Assembly (NCBI GenBank): GCA_027704905.1
Contig: CM051019.1
Location: forward strand, 21,850,917 to 21,914,916
DNA: 64,000 nt
Reading direction: 5' to 3'
Origin: Muraenolepis orangiensis
Taxonomy: Eukaryota > Chordata > Actinopteri > Gadiformes > Muraenolepididae
Below the pieces are notes generated by a model. That model ran no database searches. It was given only the letters and a program-made list of their open reading frames with translations, and was not told where the DNA came from. This document shows positions 1 through 14,324 of this stretch, one piece after another. The position numbers and the translations under genes were made by a program. The stretch's first letter is position 1. The number at the start of each line of letters is the position of its first letter.

Positions 1-1170
1 GGGGGGAGGGGTGGGGAGGAGGACGGCCTGTTCCGGGCCTCCTCCGCCTCACAGTTGGGCCTCCGTCAGAGAGAACTGTGGAGAGAGAGAGAGGACAGAG
101 CAGGTTATGGCGATGGCAAAATCTGGAAGGAACCTGACAAGCCAGGTACCATCATCCACATCCCAAACCCACAATCACAACCACGCTTCAGACCGCCGGC
201 TGTCTGCAGACCTGCAGAGATGAAGGGGATTAGCATCATCATGCTACTGACGCTACAATAGCATGGAGAGTGGTTCCCTAATGGAGGAAGCCGTGGGTTT
301 TCTCGTCAGACAAGAGAACCGCTGTTCCGCGGGGCCGAGCTAAACGGATAATGTGTTCCAATGGGAGGCTATTGAGGACCAACACAACAACAGACACTGT
401 TGTTGTGTTGGTGTTGTTCCCTACAGCCTATCCTACACGTTCAAACTCTGAAGAAAAACCAAACTCAACAAATAGTGAACAAAGCCCAACCATTCAATTC
501 CCAAACATCTCCGTCACATTAACATAAAATCAGGGCCGACGCTACGATTTCCCCACAGTCCCTACCCTCCCTCTATGGTCTGTGGGTGACGGTGCTGTGG
601 TTGCGGGTCTTAATTGAAGGGAAAGCGTGCGGTGCCAGTTAGTGATACCAGGTGGCTCAGGTGGCTTTAATTAACCCAGGGCTGCAGAGCGGGACTTTGG
701 GGACTGTTGTTATTAAGGAGTCTGTTGGTGTGGACCAGTGACCTCACCGAGAGTCTCCCACCCCTTCTCTTCTCTGCTCCGCCAATAGACGCCCATGGAA
801 ACGTCTCCAGCGCTTCTTAAGGACGCCGTGAGGGGTTGTTTACTACACGGCTGTCGCCGGCTGGATTCTGATTGGTCAATTACGGCGTTCTGCGGTGTCT
901 TATTACAGCAGAGGCCGCTATTATTAACAGACCGTTGCTACGGATGCTATTTTTTAAAAAAACCTAGAAACTGACAATTTATTTAGAAGCAGCAATAAAA
1001 TAATTTTTAAATAAATAAAATATGTGTTGTTGTATTTTGTGTCAGATAGTCGATTTCTCTTTTTTCCCGCTTACTCCACAGCTACTAACTAGTGTGGTAA
1101 TGTTCAGCCAACCGTCGTTCTATTGGAGTAAACCCTGACAGGTGAGAGGGTTGAGTGATTCAAAGGGTGA
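1..1170. other. Intergenic, no gene recognised
   Basis: Short open frames at 11-261 have no recognisable similarity. The piece at about 850-945 (GGCTGGATTCTGATTGGTCA, CCGTTGCTACGGATG) looks like an old interspersed repeat common in fish, but I cannot name it. AT-rich A/T runs at 950-1020. Confidence 0.5.
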
Positions 1171-1216
1171 GTAACAGTCACACACACCTCCACACACCTC
1201 CCCACACACACACCTC

Positions 1217-1250
<34 letters not shown>

Positions 1251-1515
1251 GCAGTACACGGCTAGACATGGCTAGCTTGCTCATGGCGCTTCAGAGAAAC
1301 AAGCGCTTGAGTCATGCTGGCTGCTCCAGCTGCTGCTGCTCCAGCTGCCCGGGGGATAAGGAGAGGTAGTGAGACAGCCCACCATCACCTCACTGTCCCG
1401 CCCGGGGGGGGGGGGGGGGGTCTCAGCTGCCCGGGGGATAAGGAGAGGTAGTGGAGACAGCCCACCATCACCTCACTGTCCCGCCCGGGGGGGGGGGGGG
1501 GGGGGGGGGTCTCAG
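1171..1515. repeat. CA-rich tract plus tandem duplication with long G runs
   Basis: CACACACCTCC-type repeats at 1171-1247. Then a block of about 85 bp (CCGGGGGATAAGGAGAGGTA ... CCCGCC and a G run of 18 or more) occurs twice, at about 1348-1430 and 1430-1515, including the G runs. Confidence 0.85.
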
Positions 1516-3410
1516 CTGTCATGGCGGAGATTCTAAATACCATACGATACAAGTCAAGTCTAAAGGGGTGGGCTCCTGATTTCTCACTTAGAATTTCTTA
1601 CAAGAGGAACCCTGAGCATTATGTTAGCATTGTGTTAGCATTGTGTTAGCATTGTGTTAGCATTGTGTTGCCTTGCCTGTTTGGAAATTGAAAAGACGTT
1701 TGACTTAACTGTGAGTTTAAGTTCAACTGTCATTTCAAAGACTTGGCCCATTTGTAATGGGCTTACATATTAACAGCCGGCAGTTAGAAGTGGGAGAGAG
1801 CAATAGGAACAGCAGCAGGTGAACTGATGACAGGTCAACGCCGTGAAAACAACCTATTTTGGATTGGTGTGTAGTTTCCAAACTCCTTACTACAAAAGAT
1901 TCTTTATTTTCTCTATGTGTAACGTAAAGTACAATGGAATGCTAACTCCCCATGTACTCCCGCAGAGTGCCAACAGTAGAAGTAACACAATAAATAAGTA
2001 GAAGAAGTAAATCAATAAAAATAAAGTACATACAGTACAGTACTGTACATGTACAGAACATGACATGTACAGTGCTGTGCAGTCCAGTACAGAGCATGAG
2101 GTCACAGGGATGGTATGGGATTCACAGGCACGCTAGCTCTAGCACTGATAAGAGGACCCAACAAGTCATTCTAGAAGCCAATCCACAGCCAAAGAAACAC
2201 TCAGGACGTCATGACCTCATCCACTCACTTCTGTGTTTGCTTGCTTGCTTTCCGTGAGAAATGCTCCTCCAAAACAAAGCCATCTTTAAACAATGTTTGT
2301 CTTGTGACGATACCTCCATAACTATGTTGAGTAGGTTTAAAACGGTACCAGGACCCTCATGTTAAACAATGGAATTCATACATATTCCCCCACTGGGGTG
2401 AGATGGGTTTGGTTAGCATTTCCCTATTGGGACATCGATTGACTGCACACAATGTTTTCAAGAAATGGCCTTCATGAGGTAACCTTAAAAAAGTGACTTG
2501 TGTAACTTATTGTGGAGTGAGTTTAGCCGGTGAGGCTGCTCACCTGTGGCTCCTTGTTAATCAAGGCCCACAGGTTAAAACAGCCTCCACCACACACACA
2601 CGAGAGGAAGAGCTCTAGCATGTTCCATCTGCTCTGTTCTCCATGATTCAAAACTCTAAAATAAACCAGATTCCTCATCACCCTGTGTGCTTCAGGAGGA
2701 GCCTCAAGAAGCCATTTTTAATGGCTAATGGCAGCGTTGTCTGCTACACCTATAAGTTGGTATATGCCCTTATGCTTAGATAATAGTTAATCATGTGGCA
2801 CACGTCTGAAGATAGGACTCAATTAACTGAGTAGCGTTTAACACGGCGGTGGACTGTGATCCAAAGCAGGCGTGTGTAGACCAGAGTCCTTCACCCACAC
2901 ACAGGGACTCCTGGCTTTATTTGGACGTATCCTTCACCACACGTGGGATAAAGTAGCCGTACAAAGTAAACCTCTCACCAAAACACGGACGAGTGTGTGT
3001 TTATTTGGACATATACACGACTATTCCCCAAATAGACTACTAGACTACTACAGCCACTACCAGAGGAGGATAAGAAGAAGAATCCCCAGCAGCCGGCGGG
3101 CCTCATGTTCACCATCTCCTCCTCCTCCGAGGAGGGTTTCATTGTCTTCTTTGCCCATATTAGTCCACAACAGCGCACCCACCTCGTCCATTAGCTCACT
3201 CATGCCGTAAAACTCTTCAGTGTAAACTCTTTTTTAAAAGCCAACTCCGGTCGCGGCCCGATGACCAAGCCAACAACACTCTGGAGGAGTGGAGTCGCCA
3301 CGCCAGTAAAATGTGTTCACAAAAGACGAGAGAGCCGTAAATAAAGCAAACAAGACCCAAACAAGAACCAAGCGGCCGGTTAGCACACCGCTAACCTCAC
3401 AGCTACCAGC
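1516..3410. other. Intergenic, no gene recognised
   Basis: It holds four tandem GCATTGTGTTAG units at about 1617-1668 and CATGTACAGT-like short repeats at about 2030-2090. Apart from the small minus-strand ORF at 3058-3205, I see nothing coding. Confidence 0.5.
3058..3205 (-). other. Short ORF with hydrophobic C-terminus, significance unknown
   Basis: On the minus strand ATG at 3205 reads MSELMDEVGALLWTNMGKED, then an acidic/Gly stretch, and ends ARRLLGILLLILLW before TAG. The C-terminal run is membrane-segment-like. A stop codon lies 11 codons upstream of the ATG in the same frame, so it is not obviously an exon continuation. No homology is claimed. Confidence 0.2.
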
Positions 3411-3411
3411 T

Positions 3412-3652
3412 ACCTCCACAGCTACCTCCACAGCTACCTCCGTGGTCGGTTGGCCGCGGAGGTAGCTGGAGGTAGCTGTGGAGGTAGCTGGAGGTAGCTG
3501 TGGAGGTAGCTGGAGGTAGCTGTGGAGGTAGCTGTGGAGGTAGCTGTGGAGGTAGCTGTGGAGGTAGCTGTGGAGGTAGCTGGAGGTAGCTGTGGAGGTA
3601 GCTGTGGAGGTAGCTGTGGAGGTAGCTGGAGGTAGCTGTGGAGGTAGCTGGT
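3412..3652. repeat. AGCTGTGGAGGT / AGCTGGAGGT minisatellite
   Basis: Two unit types, about 12 and 9-10 bp, alternate over about 190 bp. The array is preceded at 3410-3445 by the inverted form (CAGCTACCTCCA), so the locus can fold back on itself. Confidence 0.85.
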
Positions 3653-3891
3653 AGCTCATCAACTCATCAGCTTCATTAACACCGAGTCAACAACGTGAGA
3701 CGTGGGCCTCAGAGAGGCATGTCTATCAGCGGGAGGAGGAGGAGGAGGGGTCAAGTTTCCATGTGCATGGCGGGGCGGAGGCCTGTCTGAACAGGAGGAC
3801 ATTCCAGTCATAGTCTGGGCAGGCCTCGTGACCCCGAACGGCTTCCATACGACAACACCTTCCACCGCCCTCCTGACACCCGCGGAGAGAG

Positions 3892-3967
<76 letters not shown>

Positions 3968-4046
3968 CTCTCTCTCTCTCACTCTCTCTCTCTCTCTCTC
4001 TCCTCTCCTTCCTCTCCTCCCTCTCCTCTCCTCTCCTCTCCTCTCC
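3892..4046. repeat. (CT)n microsatellite with CTCTC and CTCTCCTC tail
   Basis: About 110 bp of CT followed by degenerate CT/CCT units. Confidence 0.95.
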
Positions 4047-4320
4047 TTTGTTTGAAGCAGATTTTGTGACATCACTTCAGAGTGTGCCGTGCGCCACGCG
4101 AGATGGACGGTTACATGCGGAGGATTCTAGAACTCTTTTGTTTGTACAACAGTCTGGGGCACCACGACTGATCCATACATAGAATTATATATACATATAT
4201 ATGAAGATGTATGAGGGGCCACTAGCTTCTATTACAAATGAATACAAACACTAAACGTCCTACTTTAGGAGAGAGGATTACACTTGCCCGAAGATGTACT
4301 GGATACACAACATGGCTGTT

Positions 4321-4472
<152 letters not shown>

Positions 4473-4708
4473 GAACAATAATAACTGCCGCCCACACACA
4501 CATACGCCCGCCCCACTCTTGTCTTGGTCTGCGGACCACTTGTCCAGTTCCAGACCGTTCTGGTGCCTACAGGGTAGTGGAAGGAACAGCTCCTTCCTAC
4601 CTCCAGGTCGCGCCTTACGCCCCTGCCCGTCACCCCGTCCCCTCAGGGCCCCCGAGGGCCGATCTACACGTCACGGCTCTGCTCTGTCCTGGCTCCACAG
4701 CGGTGGAA

Positions 4709-4813
4709 GATGCACTTTTGTCTTCTGGTGACGAGTTGTTCTCTTTTCTGTTGAACACACTACTGTAAGTCGCTTTGGACAAAAGAGTCTGCTGAATGAC
4801 TGTAATGTTATGT
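4709..4813 (+). mobile_element. Interspersed repeat, same family as 34985-35105
   Basis: It carries GTAAGTCGCTTTGGACAAAA and GAGTCTGCTGAATGACTGTA plus about 45 bp of shared upstream sequence with the copy at 34985-35105. Confidence 0.8.
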
Positions 4814-4831
4814 CATGTTTTCGTTGTATCC

Positions 4832-5275
4832 CCGTGCTATGGCCTGGCTGTTCCCCGTGCTGTGGCCTGGCTGTTCCCCGTGCTATGGCCTGGCTGTTCC
4901 CCGTGCTGTGGCCTGGCTGTTCCCCGTGCTATGGCCTGGCTGTTCCCCGTGCTGTGGCCTGGCTGTTCCCCGTGCTGTGGCCTGGCTGTTCCCCGTGCTA
5001 TGGCCTGGCTGTTCCCCGTGCTATGGCCTGGCTGTTCCCCGTGCTATGGCCTGGCTGTTCCCCGTGCTATGGCCTGGCTGTTCCCCGTGCTATGGCCTGG
5101 CTGTTCCCCGTGCTATGGCCTGGCTGTTCCCCGTGCTATGGCCTGGCTGTTCCCCGTGCTATGGCCTGGCTGTTCCCCGTGCTATGGCCTGGCTGTTCCC
5201 CGTGCTATGGCCTGGCTGTTCCCCGAGCTATGGCCTGGCTGTTCCCCGTGCTGTGGCCTGGCTGTTCCCCGAGCG
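4832..5275. repeat. 24-bp minisatellite (CCCGTGCTATGGCCTGGCTGTTC-type)
   Basis: About 18 near-identical units with CTATGG/CTGTGG and GTGC/GAGC variants. Because 24 is divisible by three, all three plus frames stay open and give spurious ORFs of up to 262 codons. Confidence 0.97.
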
Positions 5276-5408
5276 GTGCGTGAGGTTGGGCTCCAGAGGG
5301 GGTAAGATGGAGAGCCCTGTGGTGTTTAGAGGGAGGGTGCAAGGCCGTGCATGGTGCGAGGGGAGGAGGCCCACGTTGACAGCTCAGGCTGGAGAAGAGG
5401 CAGAAGCC

Positions 5409-5410
<2 letters not shown>

Positions 5411-5480
<70 letters not shown>

Positions 5481-5487
5481 GAGAGAG

Positions 5488-5545
<58 letters not shown>
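5411..5545. repeat. (GA)n microsatellite
   Basis: GA/GAG tract of about 135 bp with GGA interruptions. Confidence 0.95.
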
Positions 5546-5548
<3 letters not shown>

Positions 5549-5851
5549 AAACAACTCGGTTCTAAACAAGACACACGCTCTACGCTTCTTGGAAGATGTG
5601 TGAGAGAGAGATGGGAAGTGAAGGGGGGGGGGGCAACTGACCAATCACAGACTGACCTGACACAGCTCATCCTCAACCCTCTCCGCGTCCTGCCTTCTGA
5701 CCCTACTTTAACAGGCTCTTTATCGGCCTCAGCCCTGATTAATAGCCCCACTCTCTAAGAGGAGGGGGGCCTCCTTTTAGAGTTCAAAAAACTAAGCATG
5801 AAATTCCTACTTCTGATAAAGACTCAATTAGTCATGCAGGAACATATGGGG

Positions 5852-5882
<31 letters not shown>

Positions 5883-7495
5883 GTTAGTACGGGAGTTGGT
5901 GAAACGAATAGATGCTCGTAGGTATCGCGGTTCTTTTATGATTCTGAATTGATTTACAACTTTAAAAATCCCAACAATAAAAACGTAAGGAAGTGTGTTT
6001 AAATGATTGCTCAGTTGAGATTGTGAACGTCATCACCGTCATCACCGTCATCTTATACACAATCCAGTCACCCTCTGTGCAGAATACACAATCTGGTTCA
6101 ATCCAACCGTGATTCCAAGAATCTAAAAACCAATTCAATTGCGAGATACGGAAAGATTCACCCACTTGGTTAGGTTGGTAAACATTCTTCTATCCCGGAG
6201 GTTACGAGTTCAACTCTATCTCTTGTTTCTATCACCATATTTCGATTGGCATTCTGAAGTATCGCATTAGAAAATGTTGATGGAAACGGCCAAATTCTAA
6301 TCAACTTCCTCCGATTCATATAAAAGTTGATACGCTGGCTTGAGGTGGTTTTCTAATTTACAAAAGCGGAGATGAAACAACTTTTCTGAATCAATTCTGA
6401 CGTAGCGAACTTTGAACTCACGTGACTTACGCTGACGGCTTCTTCTCAAGCGTTCCTATGACCCCAAAACATGGCTTAGATCACCGCCAGATATCGGATG
6501 GAATATATTGATGGAAACAAGTAATTCGCATTTCCTTTTTTAGAACTTCCAAAAGTTAGCCTAAAATTAGCTTCGACTGTTAGATGGAAACCAGCTAATG
6601 ACTCAAAAGCGGTCAATGGAGTCAACATTCGAGCGTGAGCTGTAGCCAACCGAAAACACATTCAACGCAGGATTTAACCGATTCTTGGAGGGATAGAAGC
6701 GATGCGTCACTTGGCTGACATCTCCATGTGTAGGTTTCGTGTTGAGCCTGGATGCAAAAACCGCATCAAATTAAAAAGGTCCATTTAAACCCGATGTTAA
6801 TGAAAACAACATATGCACCAGTGGAGGAAAGCGGGTATGAGGGCCTTGGAGAGAGAGCGAGAGCAACCGAGTGGACATTAATGGATGAGGAACAGATGTG
6901 TGAAATACCTTCTCCTCGACCAGATGGCATCCCTCAGCACCATGTGGCAACCCAGGCTGCTTTTGTTTTTGTGTGTGTTGTTTAACCACCAGAATATGCA
7001 ATGGGATTTTTAAAAGGCCATGACAAAGCCCCAAAGTCCTTCCAAGTGATCAATTGAGTGAAACATGCGGGGGGAGGGGGGAAAACAATCATGGTTTCAA
7101 TTATTAACGGATTCAATCTGCAACATCGATGGATTGATTCATCCGTCTTGACGAAACACTTTGTGTACTTCTGCCATCAGGGCATCACACACACATATAA
7201 AAATGGCGCTATTGTTGAATCTCTAAGGGCGTTTAATGAGCTTCCCTCCACCTGGCAGTCATGCTTGCCCTTTTCCAGTCTGTCCAATGTTCTCCCAGAG
7301 ACGGTAAAACACCAGCTGGGAGAAAACCCTTCCAAGGGGAAGGGAATTTCATTGCTCAGGACATTTAATCTTCTTTTTCCTGATTTAGCGATGGGATTTA
7401 GACTAAAAAACAGAAACAATATTCTAATGGTCCCTAGTAGAGAGCCGACGTAGCGCCGGGCTACCGGAGAGAGGGCGGCTCTCTGCTCTCCGTCT
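5546..7495. other. Intergenic, mostly repeat family A; no gene recognised
   Basis: It holds (GGTTAGTT)n at about 5850-5888 and repeat family A copy 1 (6229-6600). The open frame at 7058-7453 has no recognised domain. Confidence 0.5.
6229..6600 (+). repeat. Dispersed repeat family A, copy 1
   Basis: It contains TTCATATAAAAGTTGATACG, CTTGAGGTGGTTTTC, CAAAAGCGGAGATG, CAATTCTGACGTAGCGAACT and TGAACTCACGTGACTTACGC. These recur in the same order at 53680-53945 and inverted at 16197-16597. The class is unknown; it may be a nonautonomous DNA transposon. Confidence 0.85.
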
Positions 7496-7590
7496 CCCCC
7501 GTCTCAAGACCCCGTCTCAAGACCCCGTCTCAAGACCCCCGTCTCAAGACCCCGTCTCAAGACCCCCGTCTCAAGACCCCGTCTCAGGCT
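7496..7590. repeat. 13-bp minisatellite (ACCCCGTCTCAAG)
   Basis: Seven units, some with an extra C (ACCCCCGTCTCAAG). Confidence 0.93.
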
Positions 7591-8254
7591 CATCTAATTA
7601 CAGAGTTGGGCTCCGCTCTGATGTGGGGTCGGTGGAGGTACGTGTGGATGTTGTTTGGTGTCTAATTTGTGTTTCTTCCTTGCAGGCTAACATACCTCTG
7701 TCACACAGAGGCGGGTGCAGTCCACTCAAAACAGAACCTCTCACATCGTGTCTCACTCACTAGTAGCTAACCGGCGGCTACGCCATTTAGACATCAAATA
7801 CCGGGTCACATCTTACCTCCACCTTTAAGGGGAAACAGTGGGATGTGACGCTAAACTACAGCTGTTTTACGAAGCTAGGGGGTGCCGTTAATGTCCTCTA
7901 CTCTGAATTCACCAAACGTCACTTTGGAGAAGAGTCTGCCGACTGACTCCGACTACGGTATGAATAATAGGCAGATAGTACATCTGGCATTGCATGGCCT
8001 GAAGTCAGAAATGCAGTCGCACCGGGAAGGAGAGTCAATGGTAAACGGACTGCATTTATATCGTGCTTTCCCCGGTGGGGGCCATGCAAGGAGACCGCCA
8101 GCATGTGGGGAGCAGTTGGGGGGTTAGGGGGTCATACTCAGGGGACACCTCCACACTCTGCTTAGGAAGAGCTCCTGAGCTACTGCCCCTCGTCTGACAA
8201 CGGGAAGGTTCCTGGTTCCTGGATGATCCAAATGAAAGGGGAATTGATGTGTTT

Positions 8255-8403
<149 letters not shown>

Positions 8404-8446
8404 AGCATCGTACATCGAGAGTGCCTGAGTGTATGGAGCTGTGACC

Positions 8447-8852
8447 AGCAGGAGGCCTCTGGAGGGTGGAGGTTACACGGAGGAGGAGCCTCTGGAGGGT
8501 GGAGGTTACGCGGAGGAGGGGCCTCTGGAGGGTGGAGGTTACACGGAGGAGGGGCCTCTGGAGGGTGGAGGTTACACGGAGGAGGGGCTTCTGGAGGGTG
8601 GAGGTTACACGGAGGAGGGGCCTCTGGAGGGTGGAGGTTACACGGAGGAGGGGCCTCTGGAGGGTGGAGGTTACGCGGAGGAGGGGCCTCTGGAGGGTGG
8701 AGGTTACGCGGAGGAGGGGCCTCTGGAGGGTGGAGGTTACACGGAGGAGGGGCCTCTGGAGGGTGGAGGTTACACGGAGGAGGGGCCTCTGGAGGGTGGA
8801 GGTTACACGGAGGAGGGGCCTCTGGAGGGTGGAGGTTACACAAAGGAGGGGC
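8447..8852. repeat. 33-bp minisatellite (CCTCTGGAGGGTGGAGGTTA core)
   Basis: Twelve 33-bp units with ACACGG/ACGCGG variants. It is open in several frames on both strands (EGGGYTEEGPL-type repeats), which reflects unit length rather than coding. Confidence 0.96.
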
Positions 8853-9502
8853 CCCTGAGTGCTCAGGGAGCGGCAAACCAGATCCCTCCTCAGATTACAG
8901 GATTAACAGACACGGAGACAGCAGAAAGACGACCAGATACCAGACAGACAGACAGACTTCTTCACCCAAAAAGATAAGACTATCGTCTCCTTCGTCTGTC
9001 AACACGTTGGCATGGAGCACGAGAGATGGGGGGGGGGGGGAGGCTCCACCCGTGATCTGATGACAGTCCCCTATGGGGGGTTCTGTCTGCCAGGAAGAGT
9101 TCAGGGTAAATATAGACGACATTGGGCCCAGGAAACCATCGACGGGGGTTAACGTCACTCAAAGCTACTCTTACGATAGACACATCAAGCAAGGCGTTAC
9201 TCGCCTTCCTGCTCCGTGTGGTCCGACTAGCAGCAGATAGATGGGCATATAAGGCCCGGGTCCACTGTTGTGGCGAGTGTGCATATGAGACAAGCAAAGA
9301 GGGCGTGGTCATGGTGTTTCCCGGGGCTCTGCAGCATCCATCCCTTTTCCATTAGGACACATCAAGAGAAGAAGTTACAGGGAGGTAAGGCCCTCTCCAA
9401 CATGTGTCTGTTGACTTCTCCTGTCTGGACGGTAACTTAACACAGCGTGTTTTGAGGAGGAAGAACAATAAAGATGGCCCCTTGCCAGCCCACGCACTGC
9501 AC

Positions 9503-10030
<528 letters not shown>

Positions 10031-10227
10031 CGTGATGGATCACTCACGTTGCCCTTTCCTCTCATACAATAGAAACACTGCGATAAGGTCGTTTGTTTAC
10101 CCTTTCCAGCTCGTAGCGGTGATGGCGAACGCATGTGAATGGATGAGTTCCTTTCCAGGGTTGGACCCGGGTCTGTGTTGATGGAGCAGGGAGCTTTGTG
10201 TGACTAAATGGACTGTGGAGTCCCTGG

Positions 10228-10445
10228 CCGTTCCACCAGTGGGACTGTGTGAGCGCCCCCCTGTGGTGACCCCTGTGGGACTGTGTGAGCGCCCCCCTGT
10301 GGTGACCCCTGTGGGACTGTGTGAGCGCCCCCCTGTGGTGACCCCTGTGGTGACCCCTGTGGGACTGTGTGAGCGCCCCCCTGTGGTGACCCCTGTGGGA
10401 CTGTGTGAGCGCCCCCCTGTGGTGACCCCTGTGGTGACCCCTGCG
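10228..10445. repeat. 36-bp minisatellite with 12-bp insertions
   Basis: Five units of GGGACTGTGTGAGCGCCCCC...GTGGTGACCCCT; the GTGGTGACCCCT part is itself duplicated in two places. Confidence 0.95.
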
Positions 10446-12415
10446 CTACGGGATCACCGCAGAATAACTTTGATTTGATGTCTTCCATCTTTTGACTTTC
10501 TTCTTCTTGAAATTGACCAAACATCCGTAGGTTCTCGGGTGAGCGGTGATAACAGCCTCCAACACAAACACCCTCCCAGGGCCTCGACATGGGATCTTAA
10601 AGGGGAGGTTCCCCCCCCCCCACCCCCCTTTAAGATCCAACACAAGAATTCAATCCAATTAAACCTAACTTCCAGGAGCGGGAAGTGTCGTGCAGAGTGA
10701 AACCCAGGGGAGGAGGTACGATGAAAACGTTGTTTTAATCTTGAAAGGCTGACGCTCTTTCCTCGAGACAAGGTCGTCAAACTCGTTCTGTGCAACACCG
10801 GCATTCCCAGGTCAGGCCCTAAGGTGAGAGTTAAGAGTTAAGGCCCTAAGGTGAGAGTGGGGGCTAACAGATAGAAGACTACTCAGTACTTAGCCTGTGA
10901 CAATAGGTCGGACCGCACCAACGTTGGGGACCAGCCGCTCAGTTTGGCTTGCTCCAAAGAAATAAATAAATGTCTAGCTTGTCTCTTAAGGAGAGAGGAA
11001 ATAGCAGTCGGCCTCCAGCGATCAACATTTCAAAAGGAAAATTAAAAAGCGAATATTCACCGTATGACAAGTTTCTGTACTTAATTTGCATGCGTTGAAT
11101 TTTAAGCCGTCAAGTAAGCCTTTGATTGACAGCACAAAATATGTTGATTTGCTGAGTTTCTGAGTTTGTTCCATGGTTCAGAAGACTGTTTGAAAGCACA
11201 CTGTCGCGCGTACAAGTGGATCCCTATTGAATCATCTATCGTGCTAATACTTAGTTTCATGAAGCCATTCAGGGGCATATGACCTATAAGTTCCCTCCAA
11301 ACCCCGGGGTTCTTTCCATGCGTCAAAGACAGGAGCGCTTGGAGCCGGGCGTTAAGTTAAGGGAGTGACTCACATTCCTGAGAGGAGCATCCTCTGTAGC
11401 CACACCTTGACTTTTTCCACACTTAGCATTTTTAGCTTCAGGATTATTCAGGGCTTCTTGAACAGGACCGACCCAGGGGAGTGTGGAGTGTGGAGAACAA
11501 GTACAGGCCGACCACCGCTCCACGCAGACGCCTCCGCAGTATCTGGGATTCTTTCGCTATCTCGAGATTCCATTCTTCCATTCCCATTCTTGGGGGTCAC
11601 CAGTCTAATCAAATCAATTCTCCATTTATGTACATAAGGGGTACTGATTCCAGGATCTACCCCCGCCCACTGTGTGTATAAGATTAAGTTGTTTATATAT
11701 TTGAAAGAGTTATACGAACTGATCAACTCAGCAATGTGAATCGATTCCAAATCATACAAGATAAGAATCCCAATTATCACGTGAATGTTTCTGTCCTTCC
11801 GGCTCGTCTCAACCGAGAGACGGCGATGAAGAAGCCGCTATATGGACCAATCGATGTGGATCAATACACGAGGCATCAGCATATCTGTCTGACACTGCAA
11901 ATGGAACAGCAGCGCATGTGTGTAGGACAATCAATCAATCGGTGTGCTGTCCCGACACGTCCACAGCACCAAGCTAGGAGGACGGCCGGCCCTGCCTGCC
12001 TCCACCCTGCCTGCCTCCACCCTGCACCCTCCACCCCCTCCCCTGACAGCTCCCACTCAGTTGCCATGGCGACGGCAGCAGCAGCCAGGATTACTGGTGG
12101 TGATGATACAACGCAAGACCACCTCGTCTGCTGCATGTTACCTCATGTTCTCCCCCATCTCCAATCTGTTCCACTTCTTTATCGGGGGAGGGGGGAGGAG
12201 AGGGGGGGGGGGGGAGATAGGATTGTCTCTCTAATTCGCGGGTTAAAAAAAAACAATAACAGGTGAAAGAGGGACACCATTAAGGATTACGGATTAGGAG
12301 GAAGGACTTGTGTCTTTAAAGCCGTCCCTTTGGACTAATAATCGGTGTGTGTGTGTTTGGACACAATTTGGAATACAATCCGGTAAAAATACAACACAGA
12401 CAGAGAGAGAAAGGG
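10446..12415. other. Intergenic, no gene recognised
   Basis: It contains a C run (10611-10620), CCTGCCTGCCTCCA short repeats at 11991-12025 and a G run near 12206. The open frames lack recognisable similarity. Confidence 0.5.
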
Positions 12416-12572
<157 letters not shown>

Positions 12573-12809
12573 ACAGATCAAATAAAACAAACAAACTCCA
12601 TAATCAACCCAACAGGGTTTGTGCAGTAGTTAAGGGGTAGCCGTGTGAGGCCAGGAGGTGAAGCTAGGAGGAGGAGGAGGAGAGAGGCAGCATCGCAGCC
12701 CTTCCTTCTCCTCCTCCTCCGTGTTCCAAGGTGACTTTCCTGCTCACTGACCCCATTATCGACCTGGCTAGCCAGCCCCTCCCCTCCCACAGGAAGACAA
12801 CCATGTCGT

Positions 12810-13012
12810 CTACTAGCCCTCTCTCCCTCTCTCTCCCTCTTCCCCTCTTCCTCTCTCCCTCTCCCTCTCTTCCTCCCCCTCTCCCTCCCCCTCTTCCTTC
12901 CTCTCTCCTCCTATCTTTCACACACTCACTCAGATCACATTGTGTGTGTGTGTATGTGTGTGTGGGGGGGGGGGGGTCTGCAACGTCATGACGGTGAGCG
13001 ACGTACGCAGGG

Positions 13013-13066
<54 letters not shown>
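12810..13066. repeat. CT-rich tract, GT/G run and (GT)n microsatellite
   Basis: CCCTCTCT-type tract at 12810-12915, TGTGTGTGTATGTGTGTG plus G13 at 12940-12976, and GT at about 13015-13066. Confidence 0.93.
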
Positions 13067-13068
<2 letters not shown>

Positions 13069-13419
13069 CTGCAGTGCACACGCATGCATTTCTCCTCCCC
13101 CCGGCTCTGCAACAACCATGTGATTACGCAGGGCATTCCCCGCACACACAGGACGACTCTCTCACCGAGAGACTCACCCCCGTCTCACCCCCCATCCCTC
13201 CCTCCCGTTCCTACGGCAACAACCCCCTACCGCGTCACAGACACCTCCTAATTAGACCGACGACAGACACGCACGCGCAAACACACACACACGCACGCGC
13301 AAGTCTCGCCGAGCGGAATTCACCGGGTGATAACAGACACACGCACACGCATGACAGAGAGAGATAGACCAACACAGAGAGAGAGAGACCCATTGAAGAA
13401 CCATGTCTCATGTCGTCCA

Positions 13420-13578
<159 letters not shown>

Positions 13579-13667
13579 TCCAGTCCAGTCCAGTGTAGGA
13601 TCACCAGGGCTTGCTCTGACACCCAGCCCAGCGTAGCTTGTCTTACCCCGGCTACCAAGCAGCTCTG

Positions 13668-13822
13668 TCCTCCTCCTCCTCCTCCTCCTCCTCCTCCTCC
13701 TCGTTCTCCTCCGCTGCTATAAGTGCTCCTCGCACGCCCGCCGCTCATCACAGATATCCACATAGATTTGGAGCTTTCTCTCACCGTCGGCGGTATGGAT
13801 ATTTTCCCCCCCCCCCCACCAA
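13668..13822. repeat. (TCC)n tract and C run
   Basis: TCC repeated at 13668-13702; C run at 13806-13817. Confidence 0.9.
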
Positions 13823-14032
13823 AAGACATTAATAATTCAACGCCCGGTGCCTCTCACATCCACATCCCTCCGCCCCCCACGGGAACCGGTGTCACACACA
13901 TACACCTTGACGGGAAAATCCAGGATTTAGTCAGGGGTCAATCCTCCGGAAGCTTCCTCTTCCAGGTGAACACGGTACGTCCTGTGATGTCTGCCCCAAC
14001 CACACATTCATCTGTTGTGAGTGAAGAGAGAG

Positions 14033-14221
<189 letters not shown>

Positions 14222-14324
14222 GGGGAGGACAGTCACAGATGTTACCGCCCGGAGGCCACGCCCCTTTTTGACACACTCCTTCCTGATAGGATGCAGCAGG
14301 GGCTTGGCCACCGCCTACTTCTGT

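Noticed and set aside
3234..3662. 142-codon minus ORF with hydrophobic segment, considered as a retroelement leader
   Set aside because: Half is the AGCTGGAGGT minisatellite; no LTR pair, primer-binding site or polymerase motif could be supported.
4815..5603. 262-codon ORF of PCYGLAVPRAMAWLF-type repeats
   Set aside because: 24-bp minisatellite open in all three plus frames; no start context, splice logic or conserved domain.
8429..8977. 182-codon EGGGYTEEGPL-repeat ORF
   Set aside because: 33-bp minisatellite open in multiple frames on both strands, next to a CT microsatellite.
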